Assembly (NCBI RefSeq): GCF_002001175.1
Contig: NZ_MUNT01000001.1
Location: 310,001 to 374,000, forward strand
Origin: Rhodanobacter sp. C03
GTDB taxonomy: Bacteria; Pseudomonadota; Gammaproteobacteria; Xanthomonadales; Rhodanobacteraceae
Direction: 5' to 3'
Length of the DNA stretch: 64,000 nucleotides
A program made the position numbers and the translations under genes. Every line of letters begins with the position of its first letter. Position 1 is the first letter of the stretch. This document shows, piece by piece, positions 34,670-43,982 of this stretch. Under the pieces are notes generated by a model. The model saw nothing but the letters and a program-made list of their open reading frames with translations, searched no databases and was not told the DNA's origin.

Positions 34670-35260
34670 CTAGGTGCGTCGCCAGACGCGGCAACGGTTG
34701 TTGGCCGGCATCGCGATATCGTCGATCAGGTCAAAGCCTGCCTTGCCTGCCAGCAAATCGACAGCTTCGGCATCGCGGATTGCCATATGCGTGCCGCGTG
34801 CCTTGAGCCACTGGTCGAACGCGGCATTGCTGTCACTGCTGTAACGGCCTTCATAGTTGAACGGGCCGTAGATGATCAACGTGGCATCGGGTGTGGTGAC
34901 GGCGGGCAACTGCGCGAACAGGCGTTCCACCTCGGGCCACGCCATGATGTGCAACGTATTGGCACTGAATATCGCATCGTAGCGCGCAGTGGGCCACGCG
35001 CCGGTGACATCGAATTCCAACGGGGGTGGCGTGTTCGGCAACTCTGCCTCGTCGAGCCACGCGCGGATGCCTGGCAGGCTCTCCGCGCGGTCCGAGCTTT
35101 GCCAGGTCAGCTGTGGCAGGGCTGCGGCGAAATGCACCGCATGCTGGCCGGTGCCGCTGCCGATTTCCAGGACATGTCTGTGGTCGGCCAAATGCCGGCG
35201 CAGCACATCGAGGATCGGCTCGCGGTTGCGTTTGCACGAGGACGAATGCGGTTTCTCCAT
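34670..35260 (-). CDS. DUF938 family SAM-dependent methyltransferase-like protein
   Basis: A 196-residue protein with the SAM-binding motif I HVLEIGSGTGQHAVHFA, followed by LTWQSSDRAESLPGIRAWL and FSANTLHIMAWPEVERLFAQ, diagnostic of DUF938. The N-terminus KRNREPILDVLRRHL is also conserved in this family. Substrate is unknown. It lies between ychJ and a small membrane protein on the minus strand. The ribosome-binding site is weak. Confidence 0.88.
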   Translation of the reverse strand: MEKPHSSSCKRNREPILDVLRRHLADHRHVLEIGSGTGQHAVHFAAALPQLTWQSSDRAESLPGIRAWLDEAELPNTPPPLEFDVTGAWPTARYDAIFSANTLHIMAWPEVERLFAQLPAVTTPDATLIIYGPFNYEGRYSSDSNAAFDQWLKARGTHMAIRDAEAVDLLAGKAGFDLIDDIAMPANNRCRVWRRT

Positions 35261-35288
35261 CAGGCCAGCGTCGATCGAGCCGGTGCGC

Positions 35289-35486
35289 TCAGACCGGTCG
35301 GCCGCGCAACACGCGTGCCGGCAGCATCAGCAAGGCACCGAGGAAGGCAAATATCGCGCCGACGGTGAAGCCGACTAGCCGGAATGGCAACAGCAACAGC
35401 CACACGATCGGGTACAGCACCAGCGCCAGCAGGGCGAGCGGCCAGCAGAACACCAGGAGAAGCAACCAGAGCAGGAAACCGGCCAT
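35289..35486 (-). CDS. small two-helix membrane protein
   Basis: A 65-residue, very hydrophobic protein. Two membrane spans are seen (GFLLWLLLLVFCWPLALLAL; VGFTVGAIFAFLGALLMLPA), ending in a short basic tail (RVLRGRPV). ATG at 35486 has GAGG eight bases upstream; the longer frame up to 35567 has no such signal and a non-membrane N-terminus. The gene lies 28 bases before the DUF938 gene on the same strand. No function can be named. Confidence 0.7.
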   Translation of the reverse strand: MAGFLLWLLLLVFCWPLALLALVLYPIVWLLLLPFRLVGFTVGAIFAFLGALLMLPARVLRGRPV

Positions 35487-35572
35487 GAGGATGACCTCGG
35501 GATGGGTGGAGTGGGCAGACTCTAGCGCAGGCGGATGCGCCTGCGTAGATGACTGATGCCACCCCATTCAGG

Positions 35573-36151
35573 TCAGCCCATCGGATTCACGCCGATCAAC
35601 CACAGGTGCAGCCAGCACGCGAAGATGGCCCAAACCACCACGCCGATCACTATGGTCACTACGTCGCCCTTGAGCGTACCCGCCGGATAGGTGGTGCCGG
35701 CCCGCCGGTCGAGTCGGCGCGATACGGCGAACAGCACGATCGCCCACAGCAGGAACGCACCGAACAGCACCACGTCGTGCAGCATGCCGGTGGCCAGCAG
35801 ATGGCCGAATGCCCACACTTTCACCGCCAGTACTTGTGGGTGGTGCAGTTTCGCCTTGATGCGGTTGTGCGGCACACGCGCCGCGAAAAACAGCACGAAC
35901 GCGATCAGCGTGAACAGCGCATTGAGATGACGCAGCGCCAGCGGCGGCGCATACAGCAGCACGGGTTGCTGGCGGGCCAGTCCGAAGCCCCAGCAGATCA
36001 GCACGAAGCCGATGATCGACGTCAGCGCGAACAGACTTTTCCAGCGCTTCTCGCCGAGCCGTGCAATTTGCCGGCTGCGCCAGTCGTTGGCGAAGATGCG
36101 CAGAGAGTGTGCTCCGAGAAAGATCAGCAGACCAAGGATCAGCACGGACAT
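35573..36151 (-). CDS. NnrU-family membrane protein
   Basis: A 192-residue inner-membrane protein with about five to six helices. Family features are the N-terminal MSVLILGLLIFLGAHSLRI, WGFGLARQQPVLLYAPP, and HPQVLAVKVWAFGHLLATG. NnrU was first described next to nitrite/nitric-oxide reductase genes, and some members (isoprenoid hydroxylase relatives such as ZDS/15-cis-zeta-carotene isomerase) act elsewhere. No denitrification genes are nearby. The start follows GGAGACC. Confidence 0.85.
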   Translation of the reverse strand: MSVLILGLLIFLGAHSLRIFANDWRSRQIARLGEKRWKSLFALTSIIGFVLICWGFGLARQQPVLLYAPPLALRHLNALFTLIAFVLFFAARVPHNRIKAKLHHPQVLAVKVWAFGHLLATGMLHDVVLFGAFLLWAIVLFAVSRRLDRRAGTTYPAGTLKGDVVTIVIGVVVWAIFACWLHLWLIGVNPMG

Positions 36152-36405
36152 GCCAGGTCTCCATCATGGTTGGGTGGTGCGACTAGTCAGACTTCGTGAG
36201 AACGCCGAGGCGATTTGCCAATGGACAAGCCGCATGAACCTCAGTGAGAGATGATACCGACTGCTTCAAATGCGCGGCAGTTCACCGCGGGTGCTGCAGA
36301 CCGCGATCGGATAGCAAGGGCGGCATGATGTTTGCTGCATTGCTCGTTTTCGTGGTGTTGCTGATTGCCTCCACGACGATTTCTAAGCATCAAAATCAGC
36401 TTTCA

Positions 36406-37209
36406 TCACCACTTCGGCTCCATCACGATGCTGCGCACCTTTGTCCGCAACTCGATTTCGACGTGCAAATTGGGACGCAGGATGGGGACTCGATCCAGTA
36501 CACGCTGCACCGTGCGTTTCCAGCGCACACTGGATCGCGCATAGCTAGGTAAGATGCGTGACTTGACCGGGATGAAATCTGGCGATAGAAGCTCGAAATA
36601 TCGCAGGATCTCCGCTTTGCTGTATTCGCGCCAATGATGCCCGTAAGTATACGTTCCAAGCACATTGTCGACGCTGATTCCGCCGCCTTTCCCGCTCAGA
36701 AACCGCGCCACGTTCCAGGCGCGCCCTTTCCACGAGTAGTAATTTGGCGTGGTGACGACGATGCGTCCACCCGGTGCCAAGACGCGATAAATCTGGCGCC
36801 AGAACGTCACTGGGTTGAAGGTAATATGTTCAAGAATTTCGGTGAACAAAACGATATCAACCGAATCATCCGCCAGCGCTTCCAACTCGCGAGCCTGCTC
36901 CAGATTCGGGCATTTCAACAGCGGTATACCAAATGTCTTGGCGATGCCTTTTACGCTTTCCACTTCGAAAGTGCCTGGGAGATCGAGGGCGGTGACTTCA
37001 AACCCCGCCTGACGCCACAGCACAGCCTGATGCAGCCAGTGAGCGCCGACGTCAAGCACGCGGCGACCACGTTCCTCACCCCAGGATGAGCTGAATTCCT
37101 CAAGCGTCACAATGAATCGCTGATAATGCTGCGATAAATACAACTCAGGTGTGCCGCCATAATTCCTGAACAGCTCGACCAGTTCATCAAAGGACGATAA
37201 TCCCTGCAT
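36406..37209 (-). CDS. class I SAM-dependent methyltransferase (lower GC, likely acquired)
   Basis: A 267-residue methyltransferase. Motif I is VLDVGAHWLHQAVLWRQAG, followed by VTALDLPGTFEV, an acidic motif DSVDIVLFTEILEHITFNP and APGGRIVVTTPNYYSWKGRA, all of the Methyltransf_11/23 type. The C-terminus is basic. Such enzymes often act on glycans or lipids, but no glycosyltransferase is adjacent. The frame runs up to a TTG at 37239 that overlaps hutD, but ATG at 37209 has GGAGG at ideal spacing and is preferred. Base composition is visibly more AT-rich than its neighbours. The 250 bases downstream are also lower in GC and hold no gene I can support. Confidence 0.85.
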   Translation of the reverse strand: MQGLSSFDELVELFRNYGGTPELYLSQHYQRFIVTLEEFSSSWGEERGRRVLDVGAHWLHQAVLWRQAGFEVTALDLPGTFEVESVKGIAKTFGIPLLKCPNLEQARELEALADDSVDIVLFTEILEHITFNPVTFWRQIYRVLAPGGRIVVTTPNYYSWKGRAWNVARFLSGKGGGISVDNVLGTYTYGHHWREYSKAEILRYFELLSPDFIPVKSRILPSYARSSVRWKRTVQRVLDRVPILRPNLHVEIELRTKVRSIVMEPKW

Positions 37210-37235
37210 TACAGCCTCCACAGCTTGCTCATGCG

Positions 37236-37859
37236 TCAACTGCGAATCGTAGCTGAAGGGGTGCCGCAGAAGAGCGTCCGTGCCATCGATGCCGACTCCC
37301 TTTGTATCAAAGGTTCGACGTGAATCGCGAAGGCCATGGCATCCTGATGCAGGCTGATCGGACTTGGGTTGTCCATGGAGTTGATCCAGCTATCGCCGGC
37401 CTGCAAGGCCTCGCTACCCACGTCAATCTGACCTTTTGCGCAGTAAAGCAGTACCACATTACGGTCGAGTCGGTAGGCCCCCGCTTCTCGCCATATCCGG
37501 ATGTTGCTACGCGCCTTGGCACGGCGCACCATCAGGTTGAAGTCGCGTGTCGCGCCGCCAACCAGCGCCACCGTCACTCCAGCTTCGCCGGCAAACGCGA
37601 ATGGTACAAACGGTGTGGTCAACGCGTGCACGCGATCGCCGTCCAGCGTCATCGTGAAGCCGTTGCCGTCGAGCAAGGCGATCTGCCGGTCGATGCCGGG
37701 GAAACTGGAGAACGGTGCGGCGCTGTCGACCTCGGCGATGCTCACGCGCCACAGGAAATCGGCGCTGCCGGCGCCATCCGGATGGATGGCTATTTCGCGG
37801 GTGCTGCCCAGGCCGTTCTTCCAAGGCTGCGGGGGGCAATCGGACAGACGGATGATCAT
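37236..37859 (-). CDS. hutD: HutD/Ves family cupin protein
   Basis: A 207-residue cupin-fold protein. Family motifs are visible: PPQPWKNGLGSTREIAIHPD, FLWRVSIAEVDSAAPFSSFP, GIDRQIALLDGNGFTM and GATRDFNLMVRRAKAR. HutD is often in histidine-utilisation loci, while E. coli Ves is a related stress protein. Neither hutH nor hutU is present here. It overlaps the DinG-like gene by four bases, so expression is probably coupled to it. The start at 37859 is the conserved one; the open frame beyond is the dinG gene in another phase. Confidence 0.9.
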   Translation of the reverse strand: MIIRLSDCPPQPWKNGLGSTREIAIHPDGAGSADFLWRVSIAEVDSAAPFSSFPGIDRQIALLDGNGFTMTLDGDRVHALTTPFVPFAFAGEAGVTVALVGGATRDFNLMVRRAKARSNIRIWREAGAYRLDRNVVLLYCAKGQIDVGSEALQAGDSWINSMDNPSPISLHQDAMAFAIHVEPLIQRESASMARTLFCGTPSATIRS

Positions 37860-39961
37860 GGGGTTCTCTCGATGATACGTTCGAACGGCGGCAGCGCCTT
37901 CAGCATGCCGCTGCCGTAGCGTTTGGTCACCACGCGACGGTCCAGCAGCACGATGCGGCCGCGGTCGGTCTCGTTGCGGATCAGGCGGCCGCAGTATTGC
38001 GTCAGCAGACGGGTCGCCTCGGGGATGCTGACTTCGATGAACGGGTTGCGTCCGCGCGATTCCAGCCACTCGGCATAGGTGGCGCCGACCGGATCGGTCG
38101 GCACCGCGAACGGCAGCTGGGTGATCACCACCGTCTCGCACAGCTTGCCTGGAAGATCGAGGCCTTCGCCGAACGAGGCCAGGCCGAACAAGGTGCTGCC
38201 GCGGCCCGCTTCAATATCCGCGATGTGTTCGGCGATCAGTTGCGACTTGCCCAGCGAGCCCTGCGCGCGCACCTTGCGCACCTGGGCGATCGGTAGTTTC
38301 TGCAGCACCCGATCGAGTTTCACGCGCGAGGTGAACAGCACCAGGTTGCCGGCATCCCAGTCGAGGTTTTCCGCCAGCCACTCGCTGATTTCCTCGGCGT
38401 GGGCTTCGCGCGCATCGGGCAACGTACGCATCGCCGGCACTTCCAGTCGAGCCTGCGCGGCGAGGTCGAATGGCGAAGGCAGGCTCAGCGTCACCGCATC
38501 GTCGGGCAGGCCCACCGCATCGGCGAAACCGCGGAAGTTGCCACCTGCGCTCAGCGTAGCCGAGGTCATCAACACGCCACTGGCGTTGCCCCACAGCACG
38601 CTGCGCAGCAAGCCACCGGCAGACACGGCCGAGGCATGGCAGACCAGTTGCTGATCGCCGCCAAGGGTGACCCAGCGCGCCAGCGGCGGCATGCCATCGG
38701 GATCGTCGCTGGCCCACGCGCGCCAGCAACTGGCCTGCTTGCCGATCCGCTCCAGCGCGATGCCGAGTTCGCGCGACAGCGCTTCCTGGGTCGGGCCGCC
38801 GTCGGTCATCTCGACCACGGCGCGACGTACTGCGCTGAGCCAGCGCTGCACCTCGCTGGTGTACAGGCTGAGCACACGCGCATGTTCCACCCATGCTTCC
38901 GGCAGCTGGCCCAGCGAGCCGCGATACATCGGCTCGGTTTCGGCCGGGTCGGGCAGCCAGTCGAGGCGGATTTCCTTCTCCAGTTCCTCCAGCGTGTTGC
39001 TCAGTTCCTGCAGCTTGGCGTCGCCGGCATCCAGCGACAGCTTGCCCAAGGTCTGCTTGTCGGTGAGCGAATAGGCCGCATGCACCTGCCGGCCGAGTCG
39101 GCTCAGCTGGCGCACCGTGACATTCATGTAGACCTCGCTGGCACCGCGGTCGATCGCCTTGCCCGGCACGTGGTGGCCTTCGTCGAAGATGTATAGCGTC
39201 TCGTCCGGTCGCGGCAGGATCACCCCACCCCAGCCCTCGTCCTCGCCCGGCATGGTGAGGTCGGCCAGCACCAGGTCCTGGTTCGCCACGATGATCTCGG
39301 CATCGTCCACCGCGCGGCGTGCGGCGAAGAACGGGCAGATCATGAACTGGCCACATTTGCGCCCGGTGCAGCCGCCGGCGCTGGTAGTCACCATCGGACG
39401 CAACAGGTCGCTGACGGCTTCTGGAGCGCTGTCCATGTCACCGTTCCACTCGTTGCGGTCGAACGTGGCGCGCAGTTTTGCCAGCGCCTGCTTGTCGCGT
39501 GCCTGCGGTGGCTTGGTCCACAGCACCAGGTCGGCGTCGAAACCGGCCAGGCCCATCTGCGCGGTGTCATTGAGGCTGTTTGCCGCCATCGTCAGGTTGC
39601 GCGGGCACAGGTAGCGGCCGCGGCCCTTGGCCAGCGCCACCTTGGCCTCGATGCCGTTCAGTTGCAGGTATAGCGGGATATCGCGCTGCACCAGCTGCTC
39701 CTGCAGCGCCACCGTGGCGGTGGCGATCAGCAGCTTCTTCTTCTGGAAACGTGCCACGGCCACGCCGGCGATCAGGTAAGCCATCGACTTGCCGGTGCCG
39801 GTCGGCGCCTCGATCACCGCCACCCCGCCGGTGCGGCCGAACGCCTTGGCCACCTCGGCGATCATCCTGCCCTGCGAGGCGCGGGCGCGAAAGCCCGGCA
39901 GGCCGTCCTTCAGGCGTGCATAGGCGGCGCGGATGGCGTCTTTGGTGGTGTCGGCGAGCAT
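37856..39961 (-). CDS. dinG: DinG-family ATP-dependent DNA helicase
   Basis: About 701 residues, XPD-like superfamily 2 helicase with an Fe-S cluster. It has Walker A VIEAPTGTGKSMAYL, motif Ia IATATVALQEQLVQRD, Fe-S cysteines spread over GRGRYLCPRNL and GGCTGRKCGQFMICPFFAAR, the DEAH-type motif YIFDEGHHVPGKA, motif V GLASFGEGLDLPG and motif VI TRLLTQYCGRLIRNETDRGR. DinG resolves R-loops and G-quadruplexes and is SOS-linked in E. coli. No LexA-like box was recognised upstream. ATG at 39961 is preferred over GTG at 39973. It leads an apparent operon with hutD. Confidence 0.93.
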   Translation of the reverse strand: MLADTTKDAIRAAYARLKDGLPGFRARASQGRMIAEVAKAFGRTGGVAVIEAPTGTGKSMAYLIAGVAVARFQKKKLLIATATVALQEQLVQRDIPLYLQLNGIEAKVALAKGRGRYLCPRNLTMAANSLNDTAQMGLAGFDADLVLWTKPPQARDKQALAKLRATFDRNEWNGDMDSAPEAVSDLLRPMVTTSAGGCTGRKCGQFMICPFFAARRAVDDAEIIVANQDLVLADLTMPGEDEGWGGVILPRPDETLYIFDEGHHVPGKAIDRGASEVYMNVTVRQLSRLGRQVHAAYSLTDKQTLGKLSLDAGDAKLQELSNTLEELEKEIRLDWLPDPAETEPMYRGSLGQLPEAWVEHARVLSLYTSEVQRWLSAVRRAVVEMTDGGPTQEALSRELGIALERIGKQASCWRAWASDDPDGMPPLARWVTLGGDQQLVCHASAVSAGGLLRSVLWGNASGVLMTSATLSAGGNFRGFADAVGLPDDAVTLSLPSPFDLAAQARLEVPAMRTLPDAREAHAEEISEWLAENLDWDAGNLVLFTSRVKLDRVLQKLPIAQVRKVRAQGSLGKSQLIAEHIADIEAGRGSTLFGLASFGEGLDLPGKLCETVVITQLPFAVPTDPVGATYAEWLESRGRNPFIEVSIPEATRLLTQYCGRLIRNETDRGRIVLLDRRVVTKRYGSGMLKALPPFERIIERTP

Positions 39962-40227
39962 GTTGGATGGCACCTATGGCGCAAGTTATGCATGGAATAC
40001 GGGCGGTGCTGTCGGTAAACCGTCGCTCGAAGGGTTCCGGTGTCGGGGTCGACGTGCGCGTCGTTTCGAAGGAAGAGGGGGGATGTAATGAGGCAGTTTA
40101 TCGGTATTGCGTGCCTGCTTACCCGGAGAAGGGGCGATGCCGGCTTCGGGGTAGGGCGGATTACGCCCCGTGAAAGGGTATGCTGACGCCGGATGCTGGT
40201 GCGCTTGGGCTGTGGGGAGCTCTTTCG

Positions 40228-43185
40228 ATGAAGCACGCGGATGCTGCGGGAGCGACGTCCTGCGACGACTCATTGCAGTTGGCATGGCTGGCCAGCCTCG
40301 CGACGGCGCATACGCCTGACGAGGTGGCCGAGGTGATTGCGGACCTGACGCAGGCCGAACTGGGCTGCAAGGCCGCCTGCGTGCTGTGGGATCTGGGGCA
40401 GCCGACCAGTCATCACAGCGTGCCACCGACCCGGATGGACGTTGCCGATGAGCCGTGGCTGCGCACTGCCAGCGAATCAGACCAACCCTGCCGACATCCA
40501 GCGGATCGACGCCGCATTGCGCTGCGTCTGTGCCGGCAGCCGGAACCTGTACTGCTGCTGCTGACCTTGCAGGCGGAGCACGACGGCATCGGCTTTCCGG
40601 GGAAATTGGCGGTGCCGCTGCTGCTCGCCGGTCAGCATCTGCAGCGGACGCTGGAATGGATCGAGCTGCAGCGCGCGCATCAGCAGCTGGCGCGCTCCGA
40701 GGCCCTGCAGTGTGCATTGTTCGCGATCTCCGATCTGGCCGGTTCCGAGCGCGACATGCCGGACATGCTGCGTGGCATCCATGCCATCGTCAGCACGCTG
40801 ATGTATGCGGAAAACTTTTTCATCGTGCTGCACAACGCGGAACAGGACACGATCCGCTTCCTGTATTTCGTCGATGTCGAGTCCCCAGCCGTGTTCGAAG
40901 TGGGTCAGGATCTGCCACTGAGCACGATCGAGCACACGCTGACCTGGTACGTGATCCGTGATGGCAAGGCGCGCATGGGCGACACCGAAGAACTGCTCGC
41001 CCAGGTATCCGGGCCGGTTGCGCTGATCGGATCGGACAGCTACGACTGGCTGGGTGTGCCGATGTTGCGTGACGGTCGGCCATGCGGCGCGCTGGTGGTG
41101 CAAAGCTATCGGCATGACATCGGCTTTTCGGATGAGGATCTGACCCTGCTGCAGTTTGTCGGCAGCCATATCCTCACCGCAGTGGAACGCAAGCAGAGCA
41201 AGGCGGATCTGGAACAGCGGGTGCATTTGCGCACCCTGGAACTGGCCGAAGCCAATCGTGGACTGCAACTGGAAATCATCGAGCGGCAGCGCGCCGAGCA
41301 TCTGCAGGTGGCCTTGTTCCAGATCGCCGAGCTGGCCACGGCGGATATCGATCAGGGCGAGTTTTATCGGCGCGTACATGCTGTGGTCGGCGAGCTGCTG
41401 AATGCGGAAAATTTCTTCATTGCCCTGCTTTCCGACGACCGCCAGCGGTTGACCTTTCCCTACTCGGTGGATGCGGTCATGGCACCACCCCAAGAGCGTC
41501 CGCTGGGCCGTGGCCTGAGCGAATACGTACTGCGCTGTGGCAACGCCCTGTGGGCCAACAACGCGGACATCGAGGAACTCGTGCGTCAGGGCGAGGTGGC
41601 GTCGGGGCGCTCGGGCGCGCCGGCGATGTCCTGGCTGGGCGTGCCGCTGATCGTCGGCGACGAGGTGATCGGGCTGGTGACGGTGCAGAGCTACAGTCCC
41701 TCGATCGTCTACGGGCCAGCGGACCAGGAACTGCTCAGCTTCGTGGCGTCGCAGGTCGCCAACAGTCTGGTCCGCCGCCGCTCCGCCGAGTCGCTGCGGC
41801 GCGCGTATGAGCAGCTTGAGCATCGGGTGGAAGAGCGCACGCTGGCATTGCGCAAGGAAATCAGCGAGCGCGAACGCGTACAGGATCAGCTCAGGCATCA
41901 GGTGATGCACGATTCGCTGACCGGGCTACCCAATCGCGGTTACCTGCGCGATCGCATCGACCGCGTGCTGGCCACCATCAAGCATGAGCCGTGGCGTCGT
42001 TGCGCCCTGCTGTATCTGGATGTCGACCGCTTCAAGATCATCAACGACAGTCTCGGGCATCTGGCCGGTGACGAGGTGCTGAAGGAGGTCGCGGCGCGCC
42101 TGGCAAGTTGCGTGCGTCATCCCGATCTGGTGGCGCGTCTGGCCGGCGACGAGTTTGCCATCCTGCTGGAGGATGCGGAGATTCCGTTGGGTGCCATGAC
42201 GGTGGCGCAGCGTGTGCTGGATGCACTCGGAGTACCCATGCTGGTTGCCGGCAAGGAGTTGCAACCTACCGCCAGCGTGGGCATCGCCATCGGCGACGAT
42301 CATTACCAGACGGCCGACGAGTTGTTGCGCGATGCCGACATTGCGCTGTATCGAGCCAAGGAGCTGGGCCGCAAGCGTTTCGAGTTGTTCGACGAGACGC
42401 TGGCCAAGAACGTGGTCGATGTGCTGGCGCTGGAAGTCGAGCTGCGTCAGGCACTGCAGCATGACCAGTTCGAGCCGTATTTCCAGCCGATCTGCCGGCT
42501 CGACGGCGGCGAGACGGTGGGCTACGAAGCGTTAATCCGCTGGAACCATCCACGGCAAGGTCTGCTCAGGCCGGCGGATTTCATGAAGATTGCCGAGGAC
42601 TGCGGACTGATCGAAACGATCGACTGGCGCATGTTCGAACTCAGCTGTCGGCAGCTGGTGCAGCATGGTCGGGGCGACACATTCATGACGGTGAATGTCT
42701 CGGCTCTGCATCTGCGCCACGCGGATTTCGATGCGCGGCTGATCCAGCTGCTTGAACGCACTGGCCTGCCCCCCACGCGGCTGATCTTCGAAGTCACCGA
42801 AGGTGCGTTACTGGACAACCCCGAGCGAGTGCGCGCCACGCTCGATCGCCTGCGGATGGCCGGCGTAGGTGCTGCACTGGACGATTTCGGCACCGGTTAC
42901 TCGTCACTGAGCTACCTGCACTCACTGCCGTTGCGCATGCTCAAGATTGACCGCGCGTTCGTGCAGGAGCTGGACAAGGACCACAACAGCAGCAGCACCA
43001 CGGTGGTGGCTGCGATCCTGGCGCTGGCGCGGGCCCTGAACATCCAGGTGATCGCCGAAGGCATCGAGACCGAGACCCAGCGCGATGTCCTGCTGGCGAT
43101 GGGCTGCGAGATGGGCCAGGGCTACCTGCTCGGCCATCCAGCGCCGATCAGCCACTGGCTGGAATTCTGTGCCGCCGATGCGTGA
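40228..43185 (+). CDS. GAF-GGDEF-EAL cyclic-di-GMP protein
   Basis: About 985 residues, soluble. An N-terminal region (about 1-160) looks like a divergent GAF. Two clear GAF domains follow (YAENFFIVLHNAEQDTIRFL; NAENFFIALLSDDRQRLTFP) separated by coiled coils (ADLEQRVHLRTLELAEANRG; EQLEHRVEERTLALRKEISE). The GGDEF domain has AGDEF in place of GGDEF (VARLAGDEFAILLED), which can still be active in some proteins. The EAL domain is complete (VGYEALIRWNHP; DDFGTGYSSLSYLHSLPL; IAEGIETETQ). ATG at 40228 has GGGGAG eight bases upstream, better than 40180. It probably senses a small ligand and turns over c-di-GMP. Confidence 0.93.
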   Translation: MKHADAAGATSCDDSLQLAWLASLATAHTPDEVAEVIADLTQAELGCKAACVLWDLGQPTSHHSVPPTRMDVADEPWLRTASESDQPCRHPADRRRIALRLCRQPEPVLLLLTLQAEHDGIGFPGKLAVPLLLAGQHLQRTLEWIELQRAHQQLARSEALQCALFAISDLAGSERDMPDMLRGIHAIVSTLMYAENFFIVLHNAEQDTIRFLYFVDVESPAVFEVGQDLPLSTIEHTLTWYVIRDGKARMGDTEELLAQVSGPVALIGSDSYDWLGVPMLRDGRPCGALVVQSYRHDIGFSDEDLTLLQFVGSHILTAVERKQSKADLEQRVHLRTLELAEANRGLQLEIIERQRAEHLQVALFQIAELATADIDQGEFYRRVHAVVGELLNAENFFIALLSDDRQRLTFPYSVDAVMAPPQERPLGRGLSEYVLRCGNALWANNADIEELVRQGEVASGRSGAPAMSWLGVPLIVGDEVIGLVTVQSYSPSIVYGPADQELLSFVASQVANSLVRRRSAESLRRAYEQLEHRVEERTLALRKEISERERVQDQLRHQVMHDSLTGLPNRGYLRDRIDRVLATIKHEPWRRCALLYLDVDRFKIINDSLGHLAGDEVLKEVAARLASCVRHPDLVARLAGDEFAILLEDAEIPLGAMTVAQRVLDALGVPMLVAGKELQPTASVGIAIGDDHYQTADELLRDADIALYRAKELGRKRFELFDETLAKNVVDVLALEVELRQALQHDQFEPYFQPICRLDGGETVGYEALIRWNHPRQGLLRPADFMKIAEDCGLIETIDWRMFELSCRQLVQHGRGDTFMTVNVSALHLRHADFDARLIQLLERTGLPPTRLIFEVTEGALLDNPERVRATLDRLRMAGVGAALDDFGTGYSSLSYLHSLPLRMLKIDRAFVQELDKDHNSSSTTVVAAILALARALNIQVIAEGIETETQRDVLLAMGCEMGQGYLLGHPAPISHWLEFCAADA

Positions 43186-43200
43186 ACCCGTGGCTTTCGC

Positions 43201-43860
43201 TTACCCCGCCGTGATCTGCCGCAACGCCTGCTCGAACGCCTCCGGCGGTTGTCCGCCGGAAATCAGATGCTTGCCATTGATGATGGTGGCGGGCACCGAG
43301 TGGATGCCGCGACTCTGGAAGAACTGCTCCTGCGTACGTACCTCGTCGGCATAGGTATCGCTGGCAAGAATCTGCCGCGCACGCTCGGTATCCAGCCCCG
43401 CCTCGCCGGCCAGTCGCACAAGCGTGGCATGCGCGCTGACGTCCTCGCCATCGGTGAAATAGGCGCGCAGAAGTACCTGTTTCAGCGCCAGGTGGCGACC
43501 TTTCAGTTCGGCCCAGTGCAGCAGGCGGTGCGCATCGAAGGTGTTGTAGACGCGGCTGCGCCGATCCATGTTGAAAGTGAAACCCAGTGCGGCGCCGCGG
43601 TCACGGATCGCCGCGCGATTGGCATCGATCTGATCGGCCGTGCTGCCGTACTTGTGCACCAGATGCTCGGTGGAATCCTCGCCTTCCGGCACCATCTGCG
43701 GATTCAGTTCGAACGGCTGGAAATGAATTTCCGCGGCGACCTCGCCATCCAGTTTCGCCAGCGCCTGCTGCAGCGAGGCGAGTCCGATCGCGCACCACGG
43801 GCAGGAAACATCCGAGACGAAATCGATGCGGACCGGGACGGGAGTGGCTTGCGTGGACAT
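43201..43860 (-). CDS. DsbA-family oxidoreductase (FrnE-like)
   Basis: A 219-residue thioredoxin-fold protein with the active site SCPWCAIGLASLQQAL near residue 20 and the helical insertion typical of FrnE/2-hydroxychromene isomerase relatives. The C-terminus carries the cis-Pro region (IHSVPATIINGKHLISGGQP). No signal peptide is visible, so it is cytosolic. The start at 43860 follows AAGGTG. It faces the GGDEF-EAL gene tail to tail with 15 bases between them. Confidence 0.9.
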   Translation of the reverse strand: MSTQATPVPVRIDFVSDVSCPWCAIGLASLQQALAKLDGEVAAEIHFQPFELNPQMVPEGEDSTEHLVHKYGSTADQIDANRAAIRDRGAALGFTFNMDRRSRVYNTFDAHRLLHWAELKGRHLALKQVLLRAYFTDGEDVSAHATLVRLAGEAGLDTERARQILASDTYADEVRTQEQFFQSRGIHSVPATIINGKHLISGGQPPEAFEQALRQITAG

Positions 43861-43982
43861 GGGAGCACCTTCGGTAAACGTGAGCACCGCAGGCGGCGGT
43901 GACTGGAGATCCGCCCTAGATATGGTCACAAGGTGGTGCAATCAATCGTCGCTGGACATCGTCTTGCGAATGCGCAACAACG

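Noticed and set aside
36326-36552. A short plus-strand frame starting MMFAALLVFVVLLIASTTIS, with an apparent ribosome-binding site.
   Set aside because: The start looks like a membrane helix, but the frame runs on antisense through the methyltransferase gene and loses any sense. A very short leaderless peptide cannot be excluded, but support is too weak.
37210-37239. A TTG start giving the methyltransferase a four-base overlap with hutD.
   Set aside because: ATG at 37209 has a clear GGAGG Shine-Dalgarno at the right distance, while the TTG has none.
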